Shown here: positions 38,447 to 46,252 of the stretch, piece by piece
Layout of the letters: the number at the start of each line of letters is the position of its first letter
Position numbering within the stretch: the first letter of the stretch is position 1
Origin: DASXMT01 sp963812965
GTDB lineage: Bacteria; Actinomycetota; Acidimicrobiia; Acidimicrobiales; RAAP-2
NCBI GenBank assembly: GCA_963812965.1
Contig: CAWEXG010000001.1
Span: forward strand, 62,001 to 126,000
DNA: 64,000 nt
Direction: 5' to 3'
The notes under the pieces: generated by a model
The model's input: only the letters and a program-made list of their open reading frames with translations
Told to the model about the DNA's origin: nothing
The model's database searches: none
Program-made: the position numbers and the translations under genes

Positions 38447-39205
38447 CTACAGCTTGGCGACCTGGCTGAATTCGAGCTCGACCGGCGTCTCCCGGCCAAA
38501 GATGTTCACGAGAACCTTGAGCTTCAGCTGATCCTCGTTGATCTCGGCGATCTGGCCGGAGAAGTCGGCGAACGGGCCTTCCTTGACCCGAACCGTCTCC
38601 CCCACCTCGTGCTCCAGGCGTGGACGGCTGCGCTTGGGGGGTGCCTCGACCCCTTCCACCTTCACTTCCAGGATGCCTTCGACCTCACGGCGGGAGAGCG
38701 GCGTCGGCTTCGTCCCTGGTCCCACGAACCCGGTGACACCAGGTGTGTTGCGAATGACCGACCAGCTGTCGTCATCAAGCTCACACCGGCACAGGAGGTA
38801 GCCGGGGAACACCTTCTTCTGGACGACGACCTTCTTCCCGTTCTTGAACTCGACAACGTCCTCCATGGGAATGACGACCTCATAGATCCGGTCTTCCATG
38901 TTCATGGAGGCGGTACGACTGTGCAGGTTCGACTTCACCTTGTTCTCGTAACCGGCATAGGTGTGGACGACGTACCAACGACCAGGCTGGTCGTAGGGGC
39001 TCACGACGTAGGGCGCTTCGTCCTCGTCGTCCTCGTCATCCTCGGCAACTTCCCCGCCCAGGTCGACAGGAGAGCCGTCATCGGTCTCCGGATCGTCGGG
39101 CTCCGCCATCTCGACCGGCGCGTCGACAACGACGGCGATCTCGCCGGCATCGTCGCCTTCAGGAGGCGTGTTTGTCTCGTCTTGGGTCACAGTCACACCG
39201 ATCAC
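38447..39205 (-). CDS. nusG: Transcription factor NusG with acidic N-terminal extension
   Basis: Binds RNA polymerase and couples elongation to Rho or the ribosome. Residues about 1-75 are Asp/Glu-rich and low-complexity, as in several actinobacterial NusG. The NGN domain follows (GRWYVVHTYAGYENKVKSNL, KKVFPGYLLCRCELDDDSW, TPGVTGFVG) and a KOW domain ends it (VKEGPFADFSGQIAEINED). The GTG at 39205 overlaps the secE stop as GTGA; two GTG codons just downstream are alternatives. Confidence 0.95.
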   Translation of the reverse strand: MIGVTVTQDETNTPPEGDDAGEIAVVVDAPVEMAEPDDPETDDGSPVDLGGEVAEDDEDDEDEAPYVVSPYDQPGRWYVVHTYAGYENKVKSNLHSRTASMNMEDRIYEVVIPMEDVVEFKNGKKVVVQKKVFPGYLLCRCELDDDSWSVIRNTPGVTGFVGPGTKPTPLSRREVEGILEVKVEGVEAPPKRSRPRLEHEVGETVRVKEGPFADFSGQIAEINEDQLKLKVLVNIFGRETPVELEFSQVAKL

Positions 39206-39474
39206 GTCGTGAACAGCCAGAACACGCCTTTGGAGAAGCCATAGTTGAGGAAGAAGATCAGAGTGATCAACAGCACCAACGTGACGAGCGTCACCGCTGT
39301 GTAGTTGATGACCTCTGCTCGGTTCGGCCACGCCACCTGGCGTAGCTCTGATCGTACCTCGCGAAAGAACTGGCCCGGACGGAACGGTGCCCGCCTGCCC
39401 GGTTCGCGCTGCTCCGTGGCTGTTCCTGTGGACGCGAGCTCGCCGTCGGGCTCGTCTCCCTCATAATCCGTCAT
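39202..39474 (-). CDS. secE: Preprotein translocase subunit SecE
   Basis: A 90-residue small SecYEG subunit with one membrane helix near the C-terminus (TLVTLVLLITLIFFLNYG), preceded by the conserved REVRSELRQVAWPNRAEVI. The ATG at 39474 gives MTDYEGDEPDGE. It lies between tRNA-Trp and nusG. Confidence 0.95.
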   Translation of the reverse strand: MTDYEGDEPDGELASTGTATEQREPGRRAPFRPGQFFREVRSELRQVAWPNRAEVINYTAVTLVTLVLLITLIFFLNYGFSKGVFWLFTT

Positions 39475-39531
39475 GGCTTGATTTCTCGGTTCACGTGCCG
39501 TTTCCTCTGACCGGGTGCTGCAAGTGGTGAG

Positions 39532-39604
39532 CAGGGCAGGAGGGACTCGAACCCCCAACCGCCGGTTTTGGAGACCGGTGCTCTACCAGTTGAGCTACTG
39601 CCCT
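39532..39604 (-). tRNA. tRNA-Trp (anticodon CCA)
   Basis: A 73-nt cloverleaf on the minus strand: acceptor AGGGCAG pairs with CTGCCCT, the anticodon loop is CTCCAAA and the discriminator is G, as expected for tryptophan. The T-arm has GGTTCGAGTCC-type sequence. CCA is not encoded. Its place just before secE is typical for actinobacteria. Confidence 0.95.
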
Positions 39605-39755
39605 CTGTCGATCGCCGTGCCACGAACGGCCAGCCGATCGCAGGGGCGGGTTGAGAGGTTACCACCTGCGACGGAACCGCTCCCGGGCACCTCATCGCTG
39701 CTCATCTGGTGGGTCTTTGGGACCTCGGGGGTCTCTCAACCCTCCTGGTCAACCC

Positions 39756-39920
39756 TCAGCGGGTCTCCTTGTGCACCGTATGCTGGCGATCCCAGCGGCA
39801 GAACTTCTTCATCTCGATCCGCTCGCGATCGTTCAGCTTGTTCTTCGTGGTGATGTAGTTACGGCGCTTGCACACCTCGCATGCCAGGGTGACCTGTACA
39901 CGCTTCTCGTTCTTGGCCAC
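39756..39920 (-). CDS. rpmG: 50S ribosomal protein L33 with an incomplete zinc ribbon
   Basis: A 54-residue protein starting at GTG: MAKNEKRVQVTLACEVCKRR, then NYITTKNKLNDRERIEMKKF and CRWDRQHTVHKETR. The first CxxC pair is present, but the second keeps only one Cys (CRWD in place of CPRC), so a four-Cys zinc site is not complete. It lies between tRNA-Met and tRNA-Trp, the normal actinobacterial order. Confidence 0.92.
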   Translation of the reverse strand: MAKNEKRVQVTLACEVCKRRNYITTKNKLNDRERIEMKKFCRWDRQHTVHKETR

Positions 39921-40012
39921 CGTGGCGCTCCTCTGGTTGGGGGGCCGACCTGGCGGCCGATCCCTCGCTCTCTGTGCTGCTGTTCGTTGTGTCTCTGTCT
40001 AACCCGAAGTGG

Positions 40013-40086
40013 TAGCGGCGGCCGGACTCGAACCGGCGACCCCACGATTATGAGCCGTGTGCTCTGACCAACTGAGCTACGCCGCC
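40013..40086 (-). tRNA. tRNA-Met (anticodon CAT)
   Basis: A 74-nt cloverleaf: acceptor GGCGGCG pairs with CGCCGCT (one G-T), the anticodon loop is CTCATAA and the discriminator is A. A normal G1 pairing and the D-arm suggest the elongator type. It is 7 nt from tRNA-Thr, so they are probably one transcript. Confidence 0.93.
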
Positions 40087-40093
40087 ACGGGCG

Positions 40094-40166
40094 AGCCCCC
40101 TGTCGGAATCGAACCGACGACACCAGCCTTACCATGGCTGTGCTCTGCCGACTGAGCTAAGGGGGC
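40094..40166 (-). tRNA. tRNA-Thr (anticodon GGT)
   Basis: A 73-nt cloverleaf: acceptor GCCCCCT pairs with AGGGGGC, the anticodon stem is CAGCC/GGCTG and the loop ATGGTAA gives GGT. It is the first gene of the long minus-strand block. Confidence 0.94.
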
Positions 40167-40194
40167 AGTGCGGCTCGACGAGCTGCGACGTTTC

Positions 40195-40200
40195 ATCATA
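40195..40200 (-). promoter_or_regulatory. Candidate -10 element upstream of tRNA-Thr
   Basis: On the minus strand TATGAT lies about 29 bases before the tRNA-Thr 5' end. It is a near-consensus -10; no clear -35 is seen at 16-18 bases. Confidence 0.35.
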
Positions 40201-40244
40201 GCGAAGGAAACCAGCAGGCCGGCAGTGTCACTACCATCGGTGCG

Positions 40245-40727
40245 ATGCACGTCCGACTGGCCGGCCCAAACGACGCTGAGGCGATACGAGCGATCTACAA
40301 CGCCGAGGTGACCGGTTCAACCGCCACATTCGACCTGGTCCCACGCACGCTCAAAGAACAGACGGTATGGTTGGAGCGCCACCAAGGCGCCCATCCCGCC
40401 GTTGTAGCCGTCGACGACGCCGTACTGGGGTTCGGCTCGCTCTCCCCGTTCCGTTCCAGACCGGCCTACTCCACAACAGTCGAGAGCTCCGTGTACGTCG
40501 ATACTTCCCGGCGCCTGTCGGGCGTGGGAAAAGCCGTTCTCAACGAGCTGGTGGCCCAGGCCACCCAGCTCGGCTTCCACACCATGATCGCCAGGGTCGT
40601 AGGAGGCAACGAGGCTTCGATCCGGCTGCACACCACCTGCGGCTTCGAACTGGTGGGCGTGGAACGAGAGATCGGCCGGAAGTTCGGCCAGTGGCTCGAC
40701 GTCTGGGTCCTTCAGCGGATGCTCTAA
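40245..40727 (+). CDS. GNAT-family N-acetyltransferase (phosphinothricin acetyltransferase-like)
   Basis: A 160-residue acetyl-CoA-dependent N-acetyltransferase. The sequence begins VRLAGPNDAEAIRAIYNAEV and has LGFGSLSPFRSRPAYSTTVE and VYVDTSRRLSGVGKAVLNEL, where the acetyl-CoA-binding RxxGxG-like loop is RRLSGVG. RLHTTCGFELVGVEREIGRK and FGQWLDVWVLQRML close the fold. This is the Pat/Bar-like subfamily pattern, but the substrate cannot be told from sequence; many such proteins act on methionine sulfoximine or other amines. It diverges from tRNA-Thr. Confidence 0.82.
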   Translation: MHVRLAGPNDAEAIRAIYNAEVTGSTATFDLVPRTLKEQTVWLERHQGAHPAVVAVDDAVLGFGSLSPFRSRPAYSTTVESSVYVDTSRRLSGVGKAVLNELVAQATQLGFHTMIARVVGGNEASIRLHTTCGFELVGVEREIGRKFGQWLDVWVLQRML

Positions 40728-40733
40728 GAGAGG

Positions 40734-40753
40734 GTCCGGAGGGTCCACCGGAC
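40734..40753. terminator. Candidate bidirectional hairpin between GNAT and mptB genes
   Basis: GTCCGG and CCGGAC form a 6-bp stem with an 8-nt loop in the 98-bp convergent gap. No U-tract is seen on either strand. Confidence 0.3.
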
Positions 40754-40825
40754 AGACAACCCGGGCCGCCCACCCTCTGATGATCCAGCCTGCCCATCCG
40801 CTGGATCTCCTGTCCGCTGAACCTC

Positions 40826-42526
40826 TTACGACCCGCCCACCGGTGTTGTGAGGAGATCCGGTGTGGGGCTCGACGAATTGGAAGAGCTCGAAACCGGCAT
40901 CCGGCGTTCCCAGGTGGCCAGAGGAATGGTGAGAACCACCAACAGCCAGAGCAGGGTCAGGACGATCGACAGGGGATCGCCATGGATCAGGAGGTTGAAC
41001 AGCTGGGCGGCACCCGGTAGCTCTAAGAAGCACGTCACCATCGACAAGCCGATGACCAGCGAACGCAACCTGCCGACGGCAACAGGTACCAGCAGCACCA
41101 ACGACCACGAGAGATACCAGGGCTGATCGACCGGCCCCAAGAGCACGAACAACAACAACGTCAGCCCAAGCGCTTTCAGACTCCCGATTCGATCGCTGTT
41201 CCACAGCAACCACACGCCGGAGATGACAGCGACGAGCATCCCCAGGAAGCGGGTCACCGACAGCACCCCGGTCACACCTACCCCGATGTGCACAAGGTGA
41301 GCGATGTCCGTGCCGACAAAGGCGATAGCGGTGGCAGGTGCCATCCATGATCTGACAACACCTGGGGTGTCGAGATTGTGCAACCAACCCCAACCCAGAC
41401 CGCTGGTGTACGAGAAGAACGCCATGACGGCCAGTCCGATGAGACCGGCGGTGATCACCGGACGGATGCGATCCCGCTTGGGCGCGGTGGGGCCCAACCA
41501 GCCCCACCCGATGTAGAGAATTCCCACCGCCGCCGGCGCCTTGATCGCCGTCGCCAGTGCACACAGGACGATGCCGAGAACCGGCCGCTTCTCCTTCGCG
41601 GCGGTGACCCCTGCCACCAGGAGCCCAAGCATCAGCGCATCGTTGTGGGCACTGCCGATCAGGTAGAGGATGACAACCGGGTTCAGGACGGCCAGGGTGA
41701 AGAGCTCGGCGCCATCACGGTGGTAGAGCTTGGCCAGGCGGGGAATGCACACGGCGATAAGCACCACGCCGGCAAGGGACAAGAGCCTCAACAGCACGAT
41801 CGTGGCCAGCTCGTTGTGGAAGGTGATCCGGGTGAAGAACCCGTCTATCTGTAGAAAAAGAGGACCGTACGGTGCCGGGGTGTTCCCCCACAACGGGTCG
41901 ACGGGGGCGGTGTAGGCGTTGTTGCCGAGTTGGAACGGACCGTAGAGGTACGGGTTCAGCCCGTGGCTGACCATCTCACCCTGCGCCGCGTAAGAGAACA
42001 CATCCCTGCTGAACAACGGGGCGATCACCATCATGGGGAGCGACCACAGGATGAATACCCACTTCATCTGGCGGATCGGCACTCCGGGACGGCGAGCGTA
42101 GAGACGAGTCATGCCCCACCACACCCGCATGAGCAACAGCAACCCGCCATAGACGGCGGCCAACACGAAGTAGACACCCCAATGGCTTGCGCCACCTGAC
42201 GAGGGCACCCCGAAGAACCAGGTGCCTGGCATCTCGAGTTTGAAGGGGGAGCTGGGAAGCGACGCCCCGATGCTGATGGCCAGCAGCGCTACGAACCCCA
42301 GCAGTGCAGGCCGAAGCACCAGACCACGGGGCTCTCCCTGATCATCGAGGTCGTTGCCGAGAGCAGTCGGGGTGGTCGTGCCATCCGAGCCTCGAACGAG
42401 CTCGATCAGACGCCGGCTCCCCAGGGTGACCGTGCTCTTGACCGTCTCCACGGTCGTGCCCACTACCGCGGGGAGCGGTCCCTTCACGTCTTCGGGGGAT
42501 TCCACCACGTGGACCTCGGACGACAT
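40826..42526 (-). CDS. mptB: MptB-like polyprenol-phosphate-mannose-dependent mannosyltransferase (GT-C)
   Basis: A 566-residue integral membrane protein with about 12-13 hydrophobic helices. FSRDVFSYAAQGEMVSHGLN near residue 165 fits the acidic catalytic loop of GT-C enzymes; NPYLYGPFQLGNNAYTAPVD and PAPYGPLFLQID follow, as in the MptB family. MptB extends the alpha-1,6-mannan core of lipoglycans in mycolate actinobacteria; outside them the exact product is uncertain. The N-terminal 75 residues are cytosolic and polar. A candidate promoter lies upstream. Confidence 0.7.
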   Translation of the reverse strand: MSSEVHVVESPEDVKGPLPAVVGTTVETVKSTVTLGSRRLIELVRGSDGTTTPTALGNDLDDQGEPRGLVLRPALLGFVALLAISIGASLPSSPFKLEMPGTWFFGVPSSGGASHWGVYFVLAAVYGGLLLLMRVWWGMTRLYARRPGVPIRQMKWVFILWSLPMMVIAPLFSRDVFSYAAQGEMVSHGLNPYLYGPFQLGNNAYTAPVDPLWGNTPAPYGPLFLQIDGFFTRITFHNELATIVLLRLLSLAGVVLIAVCIPRLAKLYHRDGAELFTLAVLNPVVILYLIGSAHNDALMLGLLVAGVTAAKEKRPVLGIVLCALATAIKAPAAVGILYIGWGWLGPTAPKRDRIRPVITAGLIGLAVMAFFSYTSGLGWGWLHNLDTPGVVRSWMAPATAIAFVGTDIAHLVHIGVGVTGVLSVTRFLGMLVAVISGVWLLWNSDRIGSLKALGLTLLLFVLLGPVDQPWYLSWSLVLLVPVAVGRLRSLVIGLSMVTCFLELPGAAQLFNLLIHGDPLSIVLTLLWLLVVLTIPLATWERRMPVSSSSNSSSPTPDLLTTPVGGS

Positions 42527-42660
42527 CGACTGTTGACTCCTCCAGCGAAGTATCGGTGCTGATCGTGCGACTGTCGATCAGGTAGTGGGGTAGTGCGAGC
42601 TCGAGCTGGACATCAGAACTGATCAGGGCGTATGCCCAGGCCCGAACGTTCCGTAACCGT

Positions 42661-42689
42661 ATTGTAACGATGAACCGAGCTTCGACAAA
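42661..42689 (-). promoter_or_regulatory. Candidate mptB promoter
   Basis: On the minus strand TTTGTC and TACAAT are separated by 17 bases, about 128 bases before mptB and downstream of tRNA-Tyr. Confidence 0.42.
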
Positions 42690-42788
42690 GGCATCGGTGG
42701 GAGCGACTCAAAGCCCTGGCCACAGACCCGACAGTGCGGTCCGGTCCCGCCGACCGGTCACGACAACCGATTGGCGGGACCGTAGCAG

Positions 42789-42870
<82 letters not shown>

Positions 42871-42897
42871 GCAGACCGGGAAGGATACTGTTTCGGC

Positions 42898-43386
42898 ATG
42901 CCCAGCTTCGACATTGTCTCCGAGGTCGACATGCAAGAAGTCCGCAACGCCGTCGATCAGGCCAACCGAGAGGCTGCGACTCGGTTCGACTTCAAGGGCA
43001 CCGACTCAACCATCGAGCTGCACGACTCAGAGCTCGTTCTCAATTCCGCCACCGAGGATCGCCTCCGCGCCCTCTACCAAGTCCTCCAGGAGAAGTTGGT
43101 GAAGCGATCGGTCTCGCTCAAGGCGTTCGATGCCGGAAAGATCGAGGAAGCCTCACGTGGCGCAGCGCGACAGAAGATCGGGATCCAAGCAGGCATCTCC
43201 CCCGACCACGCCAGAAAGCTCAACAAGTTCATCAAGGAGCTGGGCCGCAAAGGTGTCAGCTCTCAGACCCAGGGCGAGCAGCTCCGGGTGAGCGGGAAGA
43301 AGCGCGACGATCTCCAGGCGGTGATCTCGGCCTGTAAGGACGAGGACTTCGGCATTCCCTTGCAGTTCAACAACTTCCGGGACTGA
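42898..43386 (+). CDS. yajQ: YajQ/UPF0234 family nucleotide-binding protein
   Basis: A 162-residue protein: MPSFDIVSEVDMQEVRNAVD, ATRFDFKGTDSTIELHD and VSSQTQGEQLRVSGKKRDDL are family hallmarks. YajQ proteins have two ferredoxin-like folds and bind RNA; the Xanthomonas and Pseudomonas members bind c-di-GMP. The role here is unknown. The ATG at 42898 is chosen because upstream sequence is tRNA-Tyr antisense. Confidence 0.93.
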   Translation: MPSFDIVSEVDMQEVRNAVDQANREAATRFDFKGTDSTIELHDSELVLNSATEDRLRALYQVLQEKLVKRSVSLKAFDAGKIEEASRGAARQKIGIQAGISPDHARKLNKFIKELGRKGVSSQTQGEQLRVSGKKRDDLQAVISACKDEDFGIPLQFNNFRD

Positions 43387-43530
43387 GTTTTCCGGCCCGT
43401 CCGGGGGCCCAACCCCGGACTCCTCCGAAGCGTGGGGGCCCAACCCCACGTCGGCAGTTGTGGTTTTCCGGCCCGTCCGGGGGCCCAACCCCGGACTCCT
43501 CCGAAGCGTGGGGGCCAGCCCCACGTTGGC
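43387..43530. repeat. Two tandem copies of a 76-bp double-hairpin element
   Basis: Units at 43387-43462 and 43463-43530 are almost identical (TTTTCCGGCCCGTCCGGGGG start). Each holds two 7-bp stems, TCCGGGG/CCCCGGA and CGTGGGG/CCCCACG, sharing a GCCCAA-type loop. They fill the gap between convergent yajQ and the GtrA gene and are likely a bidirectional terminator. Related copies occur at 27604-27650 and 62058-62115. Confidence 0.8.
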
Positions 43531-43543
43531 ACGGAAACAGTGC

Positions 43544-44107
43544 TCAGACTGCCTCGACGAGCTCATCGAGCTCTTCGAGGGGGTGCACATGGAACAACCG
43601 GTTGTACAAGATGAACTTCAGGATCCAGAAGAGACCGAAGGAGATGACGTTGGCCGCCAGCACCAGCACCGTCTGATCGAAGTGGTCCAGGTGGTAGGCG
43701 ATACCCACATGACGGGCGATGGCGGCACCGCCGATGGACACGACAATGCCGACCGCTGACATGGCCCAGAACGGGACGATCTCCTTCATCATGTGCGATC
43801 TGCCGCTCTTGCCCCATACCCAGCTGCGGTTCAGGTAGTAGGACGGGATAGTGGCGACCACGTTGGCGAAGACCGTGCTGCCGATCTCGTTGAACCAACG
43901 GAACACACCGAAGACGAGGAACAGGACGCCGAAGGAGACGATGGTCGAGATCACCGACACCATCGTGTACTTGACGACCTGCTTGGCCTCGGGTGTGTCG
44001 CGCTTTTCCCACAGGTGAACGAGACGGATTGAAAGGGAACTCACCTGTCCAACCTTACTCGTGAGGTTCTGGGGACTTCCGTCGTCCAGCTGGACTATCT
44101 CGGTCAC
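43544..44107 (-). CDS. GtrA-like four-helix membrane protein
   Basis: A 187-residue protein with four predicted membrane helices: VVKYTMVSVISTIVSFGVLF, a second with NVVATIPSYYLNRSWVWGKS, a third FWAMSAVGIVVSIGGAAIA and a fourth LVLAANVISFGLFWILKFIL. The NRSWVW motif after helix 2 is typical of GtrA, whose members help flip polyprenyl-linked sugars. The GTG at 44107 overlaps the beta-glucosidase stop as GTGA; a GTG at about 44042 is an alternative. Coupling to the GH1 gene is positional only. Confidence 0.8.
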   Translation of the reverse strand: MTEIVQLDDGSPQNLTSKVGQVSSLSIRLVHLWEKRDTPEAKQVVKYTMVSVISTIVSFGVLFLVFGVFRWFNEIGSTVFANVVATIPSYYLNRSWVWGKSGRSHMMKEIVPFWAMSAVGIVVSIGGAAIARHVGIAYHLDHFDQTVLVLAANVISFGLFWILKFILYNRLFHVHPLEELDELVEAV

Positions 44108-45282
44108 GGGACCGACAGGCCATTGGCCTGGGCTATGCCGCCCAACCACGCCGCACTCGGCTTCGGGTGTCGCTCGAAGGTCTCCCGATTCACGGCGATC
44201 AGCCCGAACGTGGGGTCGTAACCGAGGATCCACTCGAAGTTGTCGAGCAAGCTCCAGTACAGATACCCCCGCACGTCGATGCCGTCGTCGATGCACCGCC
44301 GCACGCCGGTGAGCGCTTCGGTCACATAAGCGATCCGAGCCGAGTCGTCATCCGTACCGACCCCGTTCTCGGTGACCATGACCGGGAGACCTCCCGTCTT
44401 CTCCCAGGCTCTTCGGATCGTGCCTTCAAGAGCCTGCGGCCAGAACTCATAACCCATCTGCGTGGTGCCGACACCCGCTTGAGGAGGAAGTGTCCCATCA
44501 GGTCCCACACGAGCTCGGGTGTACGTCTGCACCCCGATGAAGTCGTCGCCACCGGTTGCCTCGAGGAACACGTCCTCGGTCGGTCGCCGGATCCGCTCGA
44601 GCTTCTCTTCCCCACCGTCTACGACCTCGAAGTCGGTCATCGACAGGGTGAGCCCCACCGGGAAGTCACCGGGGCCGGAGCGGATGGCGTCGACCGCCTT
44701 TCGGTGGGCGGTGATCATGGCGTCGTTGACGAACGCACGACGGTCGTGATCGCGAACCCCAGGAGGAAAGAGGCCCATCCGCCAGCCCATGGTGGCGACC
44801 ATGTTGGGTTCGTTCATCGTGCCGGCCAGTCCGATCAGATCGCCGAGGTGCTCGGTGGCTCGTTCGCAGTACCGGGCAAAGCGGTCAGGCGCGTTCGGGG
44901 CTTCCCACGTCCCAACGTGGGCCAACCATCGGGGATGGGTGAAGTGATGGAAGGTGATCATGGGAGTGACCCCGTGCTCCAGGCAGGTGGCGGCCACACG
45001 CCGATAGTGGTCGAGGGCCGCCCTGGAGAACTCGCCCTCCTCCGGCTCGATCCGGCTCCATTCGAGAGAGAAGCGGTACACGGTGAAGCCGAACTCGGCC
45101 AGCAGGGCGATGTCCTCCGGATACCGGTGGAACGAATCGCAGGCGTCACCGCTCGGCGCCAGACAGCCCGACGACGGGTCGTGTTCGAACACCCACCAGT
45201 CGTTGTTGACGTTGCCGCCTTCGATCTGATGGGCAGCGGTGGCCGTCCCCCACAGGAATCCATCCGGAAAAGTCAGCTCGGT
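44104..45282 (-). CDS. Glycoside hydrolase family 1 beta-glucosidase
   Basis: A 392-residue retaining beta-glycosidase, cytosolic. It has FPDGFLWGTATAAHQIEGG at the N-terminus, FSLEWSRIEPEEGEFS, the acid/base Glu in TMNEPN, the nucleophile Glu in VTENGVGTDD and the substrate-binding YWSLLDNFEWILGYDPTFGL. Somewhat shorter than most GH1 enzymes (about 440-480). The GTG at 45282 gives VTELTFPDGF; the open frame continues upstream without similarity. Aglycone specificity cannot be read. It is divergent from the thioesterase gene. Confidence 0.92.
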   Translation of the reverse strand, partial: TELTFPDGFLWGTATAAHQIEGGNVNNDWWVFEHDPSSGCLAPSGDACDSFHRYPEDIALLAEFGFTVYRFSLEWSRIEPEEGEFSRAALDHYRRVAATCLEHGVTPMITFHHFTHPRWLAHVGTWEAPNAPDRFARYCERATEHLGDLIGLAGTMNEPNMVATMGWRMGLFPPGVRDHDRRAFVNDAMITAHRKAVDAIRSGPGDFPVGLTLSMTDFEVVDGGEEKLERIRRPTEDVFLEATGGDDFIGVQTYTRARVGPDGTLPPQAGVGTTQMGYEFWPQALEGTIRRAWEKTGGLPVMVTENGVGTDDDSARIAYVTEALTGVRRCIDDGIDVRGYLYWSLLDNFEWILGYDPTFGLIAVNRETFERHPKPSAAWLGGIAQANGLSVP

Positions 45283-45361
45283 CACGGCCGCAACCGTAGT
45301 GCCGGCGTGCAGATCGTCCCGAAGCCACTCGCTACCGGCAGGCACCTGGCAGGATGGGGCC

Positions 45362-46219
45362 GTGAGCGACGCCCTCGACTTCCTGGTCAACCTGCTGGAT
45401 CTCGAACCGATCGAGGTCAACATCTTCCGGGGACGCAACCCGAACGAAGATCGTCAGCGTGTCTTCGGCGGGCAGGTTGCCGCCCAGTCCCTCATGGCTG
45501 CCGGCCGCACCGTCGACATCGGGAGACCGCACTCCCTGCACGCCTACTTCCTCCGCCCCGGCGACCCGAGCGTCCCCATCCTCTATGAGGTGGACCGCAT
45601 CCGAGATGGTCGTTCGTTCACGACGCGGCGGGTGGTGGCCATCCAGCACGGGCGGGCCATCTTCCACCTGTCGGCGTCGTTCCACGTCGACGAAGAGGGT
45701 CCGTCCCACCAATTCCCGATGCCCGACGTCCCCCCACCCGAAGAGCTCGAGTCGCTGTCCACCCGCCTGGAGCCCTATCGCCAGGTACTCCAGGACTGGT
45801 TCGCCCGGCCGCACCCCATCGAGCAGCGTCACATCGGCGACCTGCCGTTCATCCACGGCAACGGGAAGGAGCCGGTGCAGCGCCTGTGGATCCGCGCCGA
45901 CGGCACGTTGCCCGCGGACGATCCCCTGCTCCATGCCTGTATCGCCACCTACGCCTCCGACATGTCGCTCTTCGACACCATGCTCGCCCCTCACGAGGTT
46001 CGTTGGGACGACCCCGACTTCATGGGAGCCAGCCTGGACCACTGCATGTGGTTCCATCGACCGTTCCAGGCCGACGAATGGTTGCTCTACGACATGGACA
46101 GTCCTTCGGCCTACGGTGCGCGCGGACTGGCTCGGGGTTTCATGTTCACCCGTGACGGCAGGCTGGTGGTGTCGATGGCCCAGGAAGGCCTGATGCGCAT
46201 CGGCCGGCCGGCTACTTGA
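45362..46219 (+). CDS. tesB: Acyl-CoA thioesterase II
   Basis: A 285-residue double-hotdog thioesterase that hydrolyses acyl-CoA. Landmarks are EDRQRVFGGQVAAQSLMAAG, HSLHAYFLRPGDPSVPILYE, DRIRDGRSFTTRRVVAIQHG and the second domain with SLDHCMWFHRPFQADEWLLY and RGLARGFMFTRDGRLVVSMA. The GTG at 45362 (VSDALDFLVNLLDLEPIE) fits family N-termini. Confidence 0.93.
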   Translation: MSDALDFLVNLLDLEPIEVNIFRGRNPNEDRQRVFGGQVAAQSLMAAGRTVDIGRPHSLHAYFLRPGDPSVPILYEVDRIRDGRSFTTRRVVAIQHGRAIFHLSASFHVDEEGPSHQFPMPDVPPPEELESLSTRLEPYRQVLQDWFARPHPIEQRHIGDLPFIHGNGKEPVQRLWIRADGTLPADDPLLHACIATYASDMSLFDTMLAPHEVRWDDPDFMGASLDHCMWFHRPFQADEWLLYDMDSPSAYGARGLARGFMFTRDGRLVVSMAQEGLMRIGRPAT

Positions 46220-46252
46220 ACCGTCCGACCAGTCGTCCCTGCGGATGCCCGG

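Noticed and set aside
43387..43530. Two direct repeats considered as a minimal CRISPR or att site
   Set aside because: There are no spacers, integrase or cas genes; the internal hairpins fit terminator-like elements better.
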